From Oikopleura dioica (Eukaryota > Chordata > Appendicularia > Copelata > Oikopleuridae), in NCBI GenBank assembly GCA_907165135.1, contig OU015567.1:6515001-6579000 (forward strand): a stretch of 64,000 nt of DNA, in the 5' to 3' direction. The notes beneath the pieces are model-generated. The model searched no databases and was not told where the DNA came from. It saw only the letters and a program-made list of their open reading frames with translations. Both the position numbers and the translations under genes were made by a program. Positions 9,803 to 22,700 of the stretch are shown here, one piece after another (positions within the stretch are counted from its first letter, which is position 1; every line of letters starts with the position of its first letter).

Positions 9803-12760
9803 TTAATTTTCAATTCTGTCGATCCTGATGCATTTTTTGTGAAATAAATCGTCCGTCAAAATAATCTGAATCCACCCAAAGGGAGCTCCTATGAATGCCA
9901 ATCGTAAAAAGTTGCTTCCGTTAAAAAATTGGGCTTCGATGATTTTTCTATCTTTTGAAAAGCTTAAATTCTTCGGAAAATAGATTTGCAGCTCAAAAGT
10001 TTCTGTCACATTAAACTTCATTTGAACAGTCGAAATGTGTTCTAACTCTTCGAGAGAAGAGAATAAGTTGTTTGGGATGATCGTTTTGAAGAAACAGCTG
10101 GGGCGAGGAAAACGTGGCTGGGAGACAGCATTCTTGGCGAATGCTGGAAAAACATCGTCGTGGAAGGCGAAAAACGGATTGCTGGTCACGTGCATTTTCT
10201 TTTCAGCCTTTTGTTGGACAAATTCTAGCTCTACTTGTTCTTTCAGTGGGATTTTATGCCAGTAAATTCAACGCCAAAATGTCTAACATTGTCAAAATTG
10301 ATAAATCCCCAACAAAATGATAGACAATCTCAAAAGTAGCATCAAAAACGTAGTTCTGAATGTAAATTCGTTCATTATTGACTATTGCATTCGCGAAGTA
10401 CTCGCATTCATCGTTGTTGATTCCACTCTGATCCGTGTATAAAGGATCATTTGGAGCAAATAAATTCGAGGTACAGATGGCAGGGTTCGGTAATTTGAGC
10501 TCACGCTAAAACTCAAGGAAACAAAGCTTGAGACTCACGTTTTTAATTTGAGTTTTGAGAACTCAGAGATGAGAAATCAATTCTGGCGATCCATGAGCCA
10601 ATCAAGGAAGCGCTCGCTTAATTTGAGTTTTGAAAACTCAAAACTCTCAAATCTCCCAAAACTCAAAGCTCTCAAAATCTCAAATCTTCTCAAAATGATT
10701 TCTCAAGTCACTTTGAGTTCTCAATTTGAGGAAATTTGAGCGTCTAGCCAAAATGAGTTTTAGCTTGAGCTCAAATTACCGAACCCTGACAGATGGACAC
10801 TTCATCGTATTCTACAAGAGAGCCTATCCACTCTCTGGCGAGAGTCAGAAATTTTCCATCTGCTTCTAGCAATACTGAATACAGCGTGTTTGACAGGGCG
10901 ATACTTCTTGACACGAGAATCAAAAGCAACTTTCCCGAATCGATCTTTTCGGCGTTGAAAATATCATCTTATACCATTTCATCTTATCAAAAAATTTCCA
11001 ACCCTTTTCAAAGGAACGACATGGACCGGGTCCAAGTCTCTTAATTCCGCAGGCAAGCCAACTTCGCCCTTCTTCCATCCTCTCTCCAATTCTTCACTTC
11101 TTCTTATTCTGTTTAAAGCCATCGTTGTCGAGAGTTTGATATAATGATCACCCATTCTGACACTCATCAGATAAAATACGCCATTAAAACTGGCCGACGA
11201 AACTTTCGCATTGAAATGATTACTGGCGATGTAGCCCTGAGCTTCTTCAAAACGATTCAAATTGAAATCAGGAGCGTAGTAGAAGCATTTCTCCGAACGT
11301 CCAGTTGGAGCGCTTTTCACGGTCAAAAATATCGGCAATCAATTTTCTAATCCTCAATTTTCATCTCCCTCATTTTTGACCTTTTTCAAATTGCGACGAC
11401 GGGGAAAATGTTTCTATCCTTTTCTTTTCGGCGTATCTGAATCTGATGAGTACCAATTGATGATCCAAAATGAAAAAGAAAGAATCCTCTTTAAAAATAT
11501 CAGTAAAAAGGACGATAAGAAAAATGAACATACACTCTTCTGTGGCGATTAAGAACAAAAAGTGAAACATCACCATTTTCCCTGAGTATCATTAAATTTC
11601 CAATCGCATCGACCAAGTAATGCTCCCCAGAAAGAAAAGTAGCACCAGTTGACTTCGCTGTTTTTATTGATCTGTTAATTGTGAGCCAGTTTTTCAATAA
11701 AAACGTTCATAAGGAAGCAAAGAATCTGAAGCTTTCAATATATTTTGCTTTTTCTTTCCACTAAAATCGGTAAAAACAATCGGGAACTCTTTTTGTTCCT
11801 CATTTTTTGAATTTTCCCAGCGACCAGTTATCAGTTTAATGTTTTCTTTCCCAAAAGTTTGTGCGGCTGTGGAACTCTTTTGCAAGTCAAAAGCAGGAAT
11901 CATTTTCTGTCGCGATCCAAGTTTTTGGCATTCGTAATAAGGACAAGGACAGCCAAGAGGACAATACTTTTGAGTTGGACAAACTTCTCCAGCGGATTCA
12001 GAAGTTCTAGTCAGCTCGAAGCAGATCGACTCACAGGGAGCAATCGGGTAAGTCCTTGTTGATTCCAAAACTAAGGTTTCTGAACAAAGATGTCGGCAAA
12101 TTTTCTGATCGTAAAGCTTTTTCTTTTGACAGCGGCGGAGATTCACTTCGTTTTCTTCGTCAGAGTAAACGAGATGCTTTTTTTCTTTTGATTCGATTTT
12201 AGAAATCGGGCCTGGGAGGCTGAATTCTTCCGTTTCATAGCACTGCTTCATCAGGTGCCCACAGTAGTCCATCGTGGCAATTTGAACGCATTTCTTGTAG
12301 TTTCGGTTACAAGTTGTTGTCAGAAAAGTCGAAACACCGCGAGATAGCTTCAATGAGTAGAAATTCGCTAAAAATATCAAAACAAAAAGGGAACTTATAG
12401 CGATAAATTACCAATAAGCATGATCGTTATCCAAAAAACTGACCCAATTCCAAGATATGTGACCCTTTGAGGCGTTGTCGAAAAACCATGGCGAGCAAAG
12501 CTCAGTCGGGCGTTGACTTTTTTCTTCCATGTCTTCTTCTTTTTCAAATCTTGTTTCTGCGTATGAATGCTTCGGATTGTTAGAATTTCTTCTGGAAGCA
12601 AAAAAACTTGGCCATTCATCTGATGAAGAAAACCGATGCAATGGCAATCCAAACACTTTGAAGAAATAGTCAATTCCAAATTATTTTATTAAATTTATAC
12701 CTGAATTTTCGCCTTATTAATTTCACTTGTATTTGTTTCCGTTTCTTCTTCAATAGTCAT
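9803..12760 (-). pseudogene. Type II membrane cysteine-rich protein, decayed
   Basis: The start ATG at 12760 begins a 20-codon exon that splices (46-bp intron) to a lysine-rich cytosolic segment. One transmembrane helix follows (YLGIGSVFWITIMLI). After the next intron comes a cysteine-rich ectodomain with CPLGCPCPYYEC, matching CPGGCPCADGYHC of the kelch-like gene at 61654-63251. Beta-strand-rich repeats resembling propeller blades continue to the stop at 9803-9805. Downstream of about 11700 the frame is broken several times, each time at a short homopolymer, and a MITE sits in the coding sequence at 10480-10788. Intact neighbours show no such density of breaks, so I call it a pseudogene. It is the same strand as, and 223 bp from, the chondroitin synthase stop. 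Confidence 0.55.
10472..10796. mobile_element. hAT-like MITE built of CTCAAA/TTTGAG motifs
   Basis: The element spans 10480-10788 (309 bp). Its perfect ends CAGGGTTCGGTAATTTGAG and inverse are flanked by the 8-bp duplication ACAGATGG (10472-10479 and 10789-10796). CAGGG ends with 8-bp duplications point to the hAT superfamily. Removing the element and one duplication restores an open frame in the host gene, so the insertion is in a coding exon. The interior consists mostly of TTTGAG and CTCAAA in both orientations. Confidence 0.85.
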
Positions 12761-12982
12761 GGTAAATTGGAATAATCTCTAGCTGCGCAAGGAAATTTTT
12801 TTTAACAAATTGTAAAAATGGCAAAAAAACTCGATGGTGCGAATCGCGGACGGTACTTTTTCTGACAGCTCGACATTCAAGTCTTCCCTCACGACTTAGC
12901 GTCATATCATATGAGTTTCTTTTCGGGTCACTTGCTTTGTCAACTTTATTCAAAATACAATCAAGGAAGAGAACAGTGTTCA

Positions 12983-15164
12983 CTAAGATAAAATTTTGGG
13001 AATGATTTCCTCGGAAATATTGAGCTGCGACATTTTGTTGCTCATCTTTGTCGCTAAGCAGCTTTGGTGCTGATCGCTAGAAGTCGCCGAGCAGTTTTTC
13101 GGATGCCATTTGTGGAATAAACTTGGATCGTGAGCGCGGATTATGTTCAACTGAAAATATTATTTATGAAAAAAATTTTTTCGTTCATTTACTTTTTTGG
13201 AAATGCACTCGTCTGCGAATTCAATATCTTCTCCTCCCCATCCTTTCAGGAAGGTGTTGAGTCCATTTGTGAGTTGGTATGTTTTCTTGCTCATAGCAAC
13301 CATTCCGTAAGAATACAGTCGCCAGTAGCCGTTTTCGTCGGTTATATTTTGACCAGCGTTGATTTCAAACTGACTTCAAGGGAAAAAATTTTCAAAAATA
13401 CCAAGAAAAATTCTTACCTGAAGAAAACGGGGAAGAAAACGGAGTTTTCAACGGTCAATAATCTGACTCGATCGAGAATGTCTGCTTTTAAAATGAGATC
13501 CACGTCGGAAACGAAGAAGACCTCCTCTTCTTCCAGCATCGATATTCCCTGGTTGATGCAATCAGCTCGATTGAAAGGCAGATCTTGACAGGGCACCGTT
13601 GATATTTGCTGGTTTCCGTACTCAATGGGAAGTTTGGAGGCGAGATATTCGGAGATATCATCAAGTTCGGCGTTGACCACGGCGACCACGAGCTTAAGAT
13701 TGCCATCTTCTGCAGAAAGCTCTTGATACTGGTCTATGAATCGATGAAATGTGTCTCCACGGCCACTTATTGGAACGATAATTGTCAGAGATCTTTTTTT
13801 GATCAGAGAATCTTTCGTGATTTTACTTGGTTCTGTCATCCAGGTCTTGCAGTTCATTTCTTGAATGAAGACGTCAATCGAGTCGCTGAATTCATCAGAA
13901 AATTGGACGACGAAATACTCATTGTTATGCCCGTAGTAGACATTCTTATCTGTGATTTCATTTCCCCAGCCTTTTTGGGTAAGAGCATTTTGCAGATTTC
14001 TCGGCGGCCGCATGACAAAAGCCGGCGCGACTTCTGAATATCGCTTTTCCCAGTGCTCGCCCCAATCTTCTATTTTTCGGTAAAGAATTTTATTCAGCAT
14101 GCTGACTTCCAATTCGCCTTTCATTGAACTTTCCTTGAATCTGGAAATGTACAATGACAGATTTTTGGCTCGATTCTTGAGCAGTTCTTTTCTGATTTCT
14201 CGCTGGTTTTCTGGCGTTTTTGCTGCATGGAGAGTTATTGCTGGTTCGATGATATCTTCTCCCAGATCATCTGGGACTTTGAAATTATCGCTGTACCCGA
14301 CATCGCCTGGTTCGACGTTTTTCTTCCAGTTATTGTGCATGAGCGCGTTCATTTCATAACTCTTGGTGCAGTAGACATCGAGTTTCTCCCAAATGCATCT
14401 GCAGAGCTCAATATCTTCATGATTCGTGTACAGCTGTTTCGTACAAGCGGGAACATGTGGTTTCATGTCCCTGACCAAAGCGCTGGAAAAGATCATTCCC
14501 GGGCCTCCCATGCAGTAAAACTTGCCAGGTGGGATGAAATCATCGGCGTCGCGGCCAAAACCTGGGCTTCCGATGAGATGATGTTTTGAAGAGTCAATTT
14601 TTGACAGGAAACGAGAAAGATTTTCCCACTGAATAACAGAATCGTCGTCGATTCTCATGAACCAGTCGTATTCGTCAGCCAAAGAACCGAAATGAGCTAG
14701 AAAGATGAGTTTAAAGAATGGTTACTGTTTCTTACAGAGCATTCTGAAGGACTTTTCTTGCGGTGGATAGATGTAGTCATCGACAGAAAGCGTTGTTGTC
14801 AACCCTTCGAAGCCTTCAATAGGGCTGGAGAAAAATCGAAGAGTAGCTTCTTCCTCATTTATCTCTTTTAGCCAAGTTTCTAAAAGGTTCTTCTTTGATT
14901 TCTTCTGTTTTAAAAGGTACCTTTTATAGCAGCGCCGCGAGTTTTTAGATAATCAGGAGTAGTCATGATTCCGATGAAGACTTTTTTCTTTGGCCATTTC
15001 TCTTGTTGGGTGATCTTCGATGCTCTCGATTGATTTGAAGGTCTCTGCCATTCTCTAAAGTTGCAAGAAGAGAGTTTCAAGAACTGGAAAGCCTCTCCTA
15101 TCACAAAGCCAATAACGATTGATAGAAAAAGGTTCCATTTAAAAACGCGGAAAAACTGCCGCAT
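12983..15164 (-). CDS. CHSY1-like: Chondroitin sulfate synthase (bifunctional glycosyltransferase)
   Basis: Five exons (14921-15164, 14736-14879, 13418-14696, 13193-13373, 12983-13150) join in phase to 671 codons plus stop. The N-terminus has one signal-anchor helix (LFLSIVIGFVIG), as expected for a Golgi type II enzyme. A GT31 domain follows, with VFIGIMTTPDYL, YDWFMRIDDDS (DxD metal site) and GGPGMIFS. The C-terminal chondroitin GalNAc-transferase half has LTIIVPISGR, NRADCINQG, VFFVSDVDL (second DxD) and GWGGEDIEF. The enzyme polymerises the GlcA-GalNAc backbone of chondroitin. At about 670 residues it is shorter than vertebrate CHSY1. Both catalytic DxD sites are present; I could not tell CHSY from the CHPF subtypes with certainty. 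Confidence 0.9.
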
Positions 15165-15697
15165 TTTTTTTGTTTTGAAAGTTCGCTTGACAGACTGGAA
15201 TTTTGAATTCACTACTCTCGCTGTTTTATAGCTGCTTCTGTTTATAACAAGTGACACTCGCGAACTTGAGGTCGGCCATTAGATTCATTTCTATTTTCTG
15301 ACGGAAAAATAACAACGATGTTTTTTTGCTTGAAGAAGCCAAAACCGAGCATTTCCATATTCCCGGCGCTCTTTTCCTACCGTACTTGAAAAATGAACGT
15401 AAAACCTCGGTTGCCCAGGGCAATCGCCCATATTTTCAAATATTTGTTACAAGGTGTTTCCCAAAATCCAAATTCGAAAATTGTAACATTCGATTTTTTC
15501 TCTAGATCTTTTGGAGGCGTGCTCGTTTTTGCCCCAAGCGCGTGTCAGAAGGAAAAAAGATAGAGACAGAATTTTTTTCTTGAGATTTTTGGAGAGCGCA
15601 ATTGTCCGCGCCCTGCACAATGACCCTTAATTAACACCGCCTCAGCAAATAAGGAGAACTCAGAAATCTGAATCAGAAGAACTGCTAATTAGAAAAG
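15165..15697. promoter_or_regulatory. Shared upstream region between chondroitin synthase and KIF17
   Basis: Two genes start back to back with 533 bp between their ATGs, so this interval must hold both promoters and 5' leaders. I saw no clear TATA pair. The CAGAAGAACTGC stretch just before the KIF17 ATG is leader sequence. Confidence 0.45.
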
Positions 15698-18507
15698 ATG
15701 CCGGACGAAACGGTTAAAGTTATCGTGCGATGTCGGCCGATGAATTCGAGAGAAAAATCGCTGAAATGTGATGTCAGTGTCGATGTCCATTCGGATATTG
15801 GACAGATTCAGCTGAAAAAGGTGGGATTTTTTAGTGAAATTTTCTTTTGAAAGACATTTTTTTTTAATTGATATTTTTTTTTCAGTCTGCGAATTCGTCA
15901 GAACCGCCAAAAGCCTTCACATTTGACGGATCCTACGGAGTCGATTCGGACACAGCAAATATGTAAATATGCGATAATTTATCGCCGATAAAGATGTTTT
16001 CATTGAGCGCTAAAATAATATTTACAGCTACGAGGATGCCGCTTACAATTTAGTGGAAGGGGTAATTGAAGGATACAATGGCACTGTGTTTGCTTATGGC
16101 CAGACTGGATGTGGAAAATCCTTCACAATGCAGGTAGCTTACGTTGCAGTTTCCCCAACAATACTCAACACTTGAAAATTAAGGGTATCCAAGCTCAACG
16201 AGGCGTGATTCCACGAGCCTTCCAGCACATTTTTGAAGCAATAGCCGTCGCGGAAAACACAAAATACCTCGTTCGCGCGAGTTATTTGGAAATCTACAAC
16301 GAGGACGTCCGCGATTTGCTCGGAAAAGACATCAAAACGAAGCTAGAACTAAAAGAAAATCCAGACAAAGGAGTTTACATCAAAGGCCTGTCGAATTCGA
16401 TCGTAAATACTGTCGAAGAGTGCGAGAAGCTGATGGAAAAGGGCTGGAACAATCGATCAGTCGGGGAGACGCTGATGAACAAGGACTCCAGTAGATCTCA
16501 CAGTATATTCACCATCAACATCGAAGCAGCAGAGCAAGTCGAAGGGCAGAAGGACAAAATTCGCGCTGGAAAGCTGAACCTGGTCGATTTGGCTGGCTCT
16601 GAGAGACAAAGCAAAACAGGCGCTACTGGTGCCCGGCTGAAAGAAGCGACGAAGATTAATTTATCGCTCTCAGCTTTGGGAAATGTTATTTCAGCGCTGG
16701 TCGACGGAAAATCTAAGCACATTCCTTACAGGTAAACTTCGACATCGTCTTTGTTTAATCATCTAATTCTAGAGACTCAAAACTGACCCGTTTGCTGCAG
16801 GACTCTCTCGGTGGCAACACGAAAACGCTCATGATCGCCTGCATCTCTCCTGCTGACAACAACTACGACGAGACCTTGTCTACTCTGCGATACGCCAACA
16901 GAGCGAAAAATATCAAAAACAAGCCTAAAATCAACGAAGATCCAAAAGACGCCCTTCTCCGGCAATACCAAGAAGAAATCGCCCAACTCAAAGCTATGCT
17001 GGAAGGAAAACCGCTGCCAAATATGTCTCCTGGTGCAACTATCGAATCGTCAGGCGATGTTAAAGCTGGAAGAACAGATTCTAGCGTGGATTTAGACGAA
17101 GAAAGAGAAAAAATACGAGAAGAGCTGAAGCGCGAATTCGATTCTGAGTTGAAAAAGCTGAAATCGGAGGGAAAAACGGAAATGACCGCAGATGTGATTC
17201 ACAAATTAGAGGAGCGCGTTGGAGGAGCACTCGTCGGCGGAGAAGACAAAAACAACGAAGAGAAGAAGAAAAAAGTCAAAAACAGGAAGAAAAAAGCTGA
17301 CGAGCGGAAAGAGCGAATCAGGAACTATGCTAACGATGTGAGTCTTCCTTGATTTCAGAATTTTCAATTATAAATTTTAGCTTCGCTCATCTTGGCAAAA
17401 TAAGGTGAAAAATATAGAATCTTTCATATTTTTTACGTACTAGCGCTTTTTTACCGCAAAATACCAACCCTCAAACATAGAAAAACTAAAATTAAGGATG
17501 ATATGGGAGGCTTGCTACGAGTCTACGACGATGTGAACGATCAGGTTCGAAGACAAGCAATCGTCATTGAGAATTTGAAAATGAGGCTCAAGCAGAAAGG
17601 TTTCCATTGATCCTCTTTTAATCTCAAAGATGGATTTAGACAGCGAAATCAACGATCTAAGCAGCGAGTTCCAGGAGACAAAAGAAGAGTATCTCGACGA
17701 CATCCGCGAAGCTACCCGAGAAAATGACTTGCTAGACGCTCTACTCAGTAATCTTCCCTTTTGATACAGTTTTTCACTTGATTTTAGGACAAATACAGCC
17801 ACTGATAAGACGAGACTCGAATTATTACTCGATCGAGAAGATAAAAAGCCAGTGCGTTTGGAACGACGACCAGAAGAAATGGGTTCTTCCGAGGCCGCAA
17901 ATTCTCAACGTAAGTTCTTTCTCCTCGCCTAGAGAAACGAGTTGATTATTAATCAAAGGATCGCCTTCCACAAATGAACGGCAATGCAAGTCGGAGCGTT
18001 CCACGAGGATCGTCAAGAGGGGGCTATCCTCAAGAACCACCGCCCAGTCGCTCGCAGGTAAAAAGAGAAAACAAAGAGAAACAAGAATCAACTTTTCGAA
18101 AAAAGAGATATCGTATTTACACCGTTTCTTCAAATGCTTTCCAAGCGTAAGATCTGTAAAAAAAATAATATAAGCGTACAAAGACGATTTATGAAATGGC
18201 ACTGTCCCCGAGGCGGCGACCCAGGGTAAACTTGATTTTTGGGTGAGATCATTTTTTATATAATTATTCCTATATTGCTAGTTTTATACTCAACCGTAGT
18301 GCTCATTGCTTTATTCTTTGAGTCCACGATTAAGCTTCTCTTCAGTCATATGGATCAGTAGAAGACCCGTACAACCAGCGCGCGTATCATCCTCAATACG
18401 GAGCAGTTCCGAACTCTTCTAGCGAGTCGCTCTCCTCAAATGTGGACCCTTTACCGCCGCCAATGCCCATCAAAAAGCCTTCAAAACTGAATCCTCTGTT
18501 CAAGTGA
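15698..18507 (+). CDS. KIF17: Kinesin-2 motor, homodimeric KIF17/OSM-3 type
   Basis: Eleven exons (15698-15820, 15886-15962, 16028-16133, 16184-16731, 16773-17337, 17381-17404, 17497-17599, 17640-17747, 17788-17909, 17959-18057, 18346-18507) join in phase to 678 codons plus stop. The N-terminal motor domain (about residues 5-335) has the P-loop GQTGCGKS, switch [10 protein letters not shown], switch II DLAGSE and the neck-proximal [13 protein letters not shown] charged coiled coil follows. The tail carries the KIF17-specific [10 protein letters not shown] and a tryptophan-rich [12 protein letters not shown] block. KIF17/OSM-3 moves cargo toward microtubule plus ends in cilia and dendrites. 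At 678 residues it is shorter than vertebrate KIF17 (about 1000), with a reduced stalk. A poly(A) signal AATAAA lies at 18562-18567. Confidence 0.95.
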
Positions 18508-19100
18508 AACTCTTACAATTTTGATTGCTGCTCGTATCCGTTTATACCTGTAATGACTAATAATAAAATATCTATTATTCAAAGATCATAAGTTGTACTG
18601 TTCTCTTCCTTGATTGCAATTTCAAATATAGGCGACTTTGGAGGATTTAATGAACCATTAAATATATTTTTTGTACACTTGAAGTTGCTTGAACAGTGTT
18701 TTGCGCGATAGTTACAGAAGGAGGGCAAAACAAACAATCAGAATATGACAGAATTTGAAAATTGAAATACAACAAAGATGATAAAATGACAGTTAAAAAG
18801 GACCCTTTTGCCTCTCATTTTTGGCTATCTGGGCAGAAAAAGATACTCAGACAGCCAAGTTTAGGAGCTCGGGGTCGTAAAATACAAACTTACTGTAATA
18901 AAGCAAGTACAGTACTTGATAAGATAGGCTAATAGGCACCGGCAGTTGGTGAAGTGTTTGAAATTGATGCCAGAGACGTTCTTGGTTGGTAAAATGTCAT
19001 CAAGATAAGGCTCAAAGGTTTGAGATAGGAAAGGGATCAAAACGGGGGGTACAGATGCGCGTCCTTTACTGTACCAATTTAGGAACGAGCGTTTTTCTTG
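18508..19100. other. Interval between KIF17 and the sulfotransferase
   Basis: Both flanking genes end here (convergent). It holds the KIF17 poly(A) signal (18562-18567) and a TCTTCCTTGATT 12-mer (18604-18615). No gene is evident. Confidence 0.5.
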
Positions 19101-19102
19101 AT

Positions 19103-19670
19103 AGTAATAAAGGTGGTATGCGGTCATGTGGGTATTATACCCGCGTTCACTGTTCCCCCCGAACGTGGGTATTTATACCCACGTTCACTCTTTCTTCCGA
19201 ACATGGGTATTCGATACCCACGTTCACACTAACTGGCGAACGTGGGTATTTTCCAGGCGTTTTGAGAACAGTTCTGTTCTAGAGCCTCATCTGTTTCGAT
19301 GAAGGCGGGAAACACACCGATTACCGGACGTACAAAAAGGTTCATTTTACAGCTCTAACTTGAAAAATTTTGGAGAATCCTTCAAGACAGGCGCGGAGCG
19401 CATACTGTCTCCGACTTGAGAACCAGCTTCGGCCGCTGACCGGGCTGTCCTGCACCCTTAACGCTGGACTTGTCTTTTTGAGGTTAAACGTTATGTTTCT
19501 AGAGCAAGTTATTTTATATACCACCGTTCAAACAAAATTTCATTTATTGAACGTGGGTATTTATACCCGCATTCGGACATTTGAGCGAACGTGGGTATTA
19601 ATACCCTCGTTCGAGAAATCACTGAACGTTGGTATAAATACCCACATGACCGCTTACAACCAGTAATAAA
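19103..19670. mobile_element. MITE with 9-bp duplication and GAACGTGGGTAT palindromes
   Basis: The element spans 19112-19661 with the 9-bp duplication AGTAATAAA on each side (19103-19111 and 19662-19670). The ends share GCGGTCATGTGGGTAT as an inverted repeat. Both flanks are filled with GAACGTGGGTATTTATACCC-type palindromes, three to four at each end. A 9-bp duplication suggests the Mutator (MULE) group; there is no transposase. Confidence 0.75.
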
Positions 19671-19788
19671 TAGTAGTAAAACGCGCTAATTTCAAAATGC
19701 CTAGGATTGAATTGACTCGATTATAATTAATTTCTAACGATAGAAGTAGCACGCGACGAATTTTAAACTCGACGCCGCAATAGTAATT

Positions 19789-22700
19789 TTACGTGTCCAG
19801 ATTTGTCGATGGCGTAATGCCTAATGCCCTTACACGCTCGTTGAAGAGCTGCCGTGTGAACCAGTAAAAGTCAATTTCGTAGCTGAGCGTGTTCTTTTCC
19901 AAGTAATCCCGCGCGAAATCCGAGAGGGGCTCCTTGTCTGATGTTTTTGTTTGGTTGCGCCGGAACTGGATATCTGAAAATGTCAGGTGAAAATTACTGG
20001 GCGAAAATATGGCTCAGGAGATTTGTCACTGTGGCGGCTTCACAAGTTGCTTAATTATGAAACTTAAAATAAACGATTTTTTTCAACCCAATTCCGAAAA
20101 TTTGGGACTAAACCAATTTATGGAAGTGCATTTTTGGATTACGAATAAGATTGCTACATTTGGCCTACCGGCAAATCAAAACCCTGATCCATAAAATCAA
20201 CTCCACAAATTGGTTTAACCCAAATTTTATGCCATTGCGGTCCTAAGATTGTCGATGAAACTTGCGAATGGGGCTCAAGATTGTCGATTTTTGAATTTGA
20301 TCGGACTCTTATTGACCGAAAGATGATTATCAAATCAAAAATCGTCAATCTTGGCCTCATTCTCGCCAGTTTTATCGACAATCTTAGACCCGCTGTCACC
20401 AAATTTCGCAGAGGAAAGCCAATTCAGTAGAACTTGAAAGCCCTATCAACTTACAGTCAGATTTCCATGCGTCCATGGCGCCCTTGTAAAACATCGGAAG
20501 CATCGTTTCAAAAAGCTGCAGCGTGTCTTCAAACTGCTCCAAAATTCCAACGATGAAGTAGTCGTTCACCACTCGGCGTTTGACGATTTCTAGCACCTGA
20601 CGTTTCACGTCCAAATCGCCCGAGTCGTAAGCTGCTTTCATCCTAAAATTGTTCATTATTTTCCGCGCTGTGGATCACTGTAACTCACGTTGCACAGAGC
20701 TTTTCTGAACCGCAGAAAAACTCGATGTAGGTCCACTGGTTGCTCACACAGTTCTTTTCTTTGTTTTTGATACAATCGTCAATGTCCTTAATACTTCCTG
20801 TTACAAGAGAATCTTTCTGAAATGGGCCACCGGTCGGTGGCTTGTCAAAAATTTGGTAAGCCCAAAAAAGGGCTTGCGCTGATTGGCTCTGCTAATGGAG
20901 CACTTGTTCCCAAGGAAGTCTGGCTTCGAAAAATCGGTGTTTTCAGGCGGTAAAACGACTTATGATTTCTGTTGGAAAATGATGATGGGGCCACCGATCG
21001 GTGGCTTGTCAAAAATTTTACAGGTAACTATGGCAGTAGTTACCTGTGCTCTCTGATTGGCCCACGCTCTTTTGCGCGCGTTATGAAAGGATCGCCTGAG
21101 CCAAAATCGCTGTTTTCAGGCGGTAAGTCCACTTATGGTTTTTGTTAAAAAATAATAACCAGGTTGAGTGGAAAACTAGAAAAAGAGGGCCACCGGTCGG
21201 TGGCTTGACAAAAATTTGATCAACCCAAAAAAGGGTTTTTTTCTCTCACTTTTGGCGCTTATTGGCGCGCGCGCTGCATAGGGTTAACAATGACCGAAAA
21301 GCGGTGTTTTCAGGCGTTAAGCATACTTATGGTTACTGTAAGAAATGTTGAAAAACTAAATGATTGAAACTTACAGAGCCAAGTTTTGGATCATTTTCGC
21401 TGCGGCCCTTATTCATTCCAAATCGCATAAAAGTGTAGTGACTCTGGAACCAGGCGATGGGGTCGCGAATCATGTTCACAAAGGTCGGCTGATGCATCGA
21501 GTATCTAAAAGAAGAAAAGCTTATAAAAGAAAGTCATCTCGACCGCAGAAACACGTGTCGCGCTGTGTTTTTTGAAAGTTGTGATTTGCGGCTTTCCAAA
21601 AAGACACGCATTTTATGTACGATACATCTTGACTTTCGTGTTATGTAAAAGTGCTTACTTGTTGAAATCCATCCAGAAATGATGCTGAAGGAGGAAAAAG
21701 GGCTCTCGGTAGCGCATTTTCAAGGCTTGGATTAACGTTTCTTCGTCAGTAAATTTCATTACGCCGCTCATGATCTAAAAATAAGGTTAAGGTTTGGGCA
21801 ACAATACAGAATCGATAATGAGCTTTCATCAAGCTTCTCATTAGCCAGACGAAAAGCAGAGATTTCTGGACCAATCAGACGCTTGATAGAAATTTTCGTT
21901 ATCAAAAGAGCCATTGGAGTGAATAATTCTTATGTATAAAACACTGTAGATATGACTGTATGATACAGTCATCATGAATAATGATTCTTCACTACAATGG
22001 CTCTTTTCGATAACGAAAGTTTTCATCTAGCCTCTGATTGGTCCAAAAACCTTCATTTTGCGCTTGGCCAATCAGAAGCTTGATAAAAAATCATTATCGA
22101 GAGTATCGATTGTAGACTTTTTGATGTTTATTTTTTAATTAATTGTTTACCTTCCAATACGTAAAATTATTCTTCCGACTTAGCAAGCCGACAATATTAT
22201 GCATCGTTGTCGATCCGCACTTTGGAAGTTTGTTGTGAAAGACGAATTTCGTATTTGGAACGGGAGCGAAGTAGTCCACGTCGTAGGAGTATTTGCGCTG
22301 GGCGGGCGGGAGGCCCTCTCCAGAAGTCAGTTTCCAGCCGGGCGAGTCTGCGCCCCAGATGGACGAGAGCTCCTTAGACACGCCACCGCCAAGACCCGCT
22401 GAATAAACGGTAAATAAGCGCAATTAAAACTACTTCTGTCTAAACAACACCAAGAAAGCTACAAGTAGACAAGCAACACAAGAAAAAATGCTTCAAAGAA
22501 AAAAATTAAGGGCGTCATCACGATATTTATATAAAAACAAAATTAAGAGCAGAGTTCAAGTAATCGCTGGGTACGATGAAAAAACTACAGTACCACCAGT
22601 TTTCAAATTCGAAGAATCGCTAGAATTAATCGAAGCAATGATGGAGAATGACATGGTTGACATTCCATCATTTTGAGCCGAAACATGCAAACTAACACGC

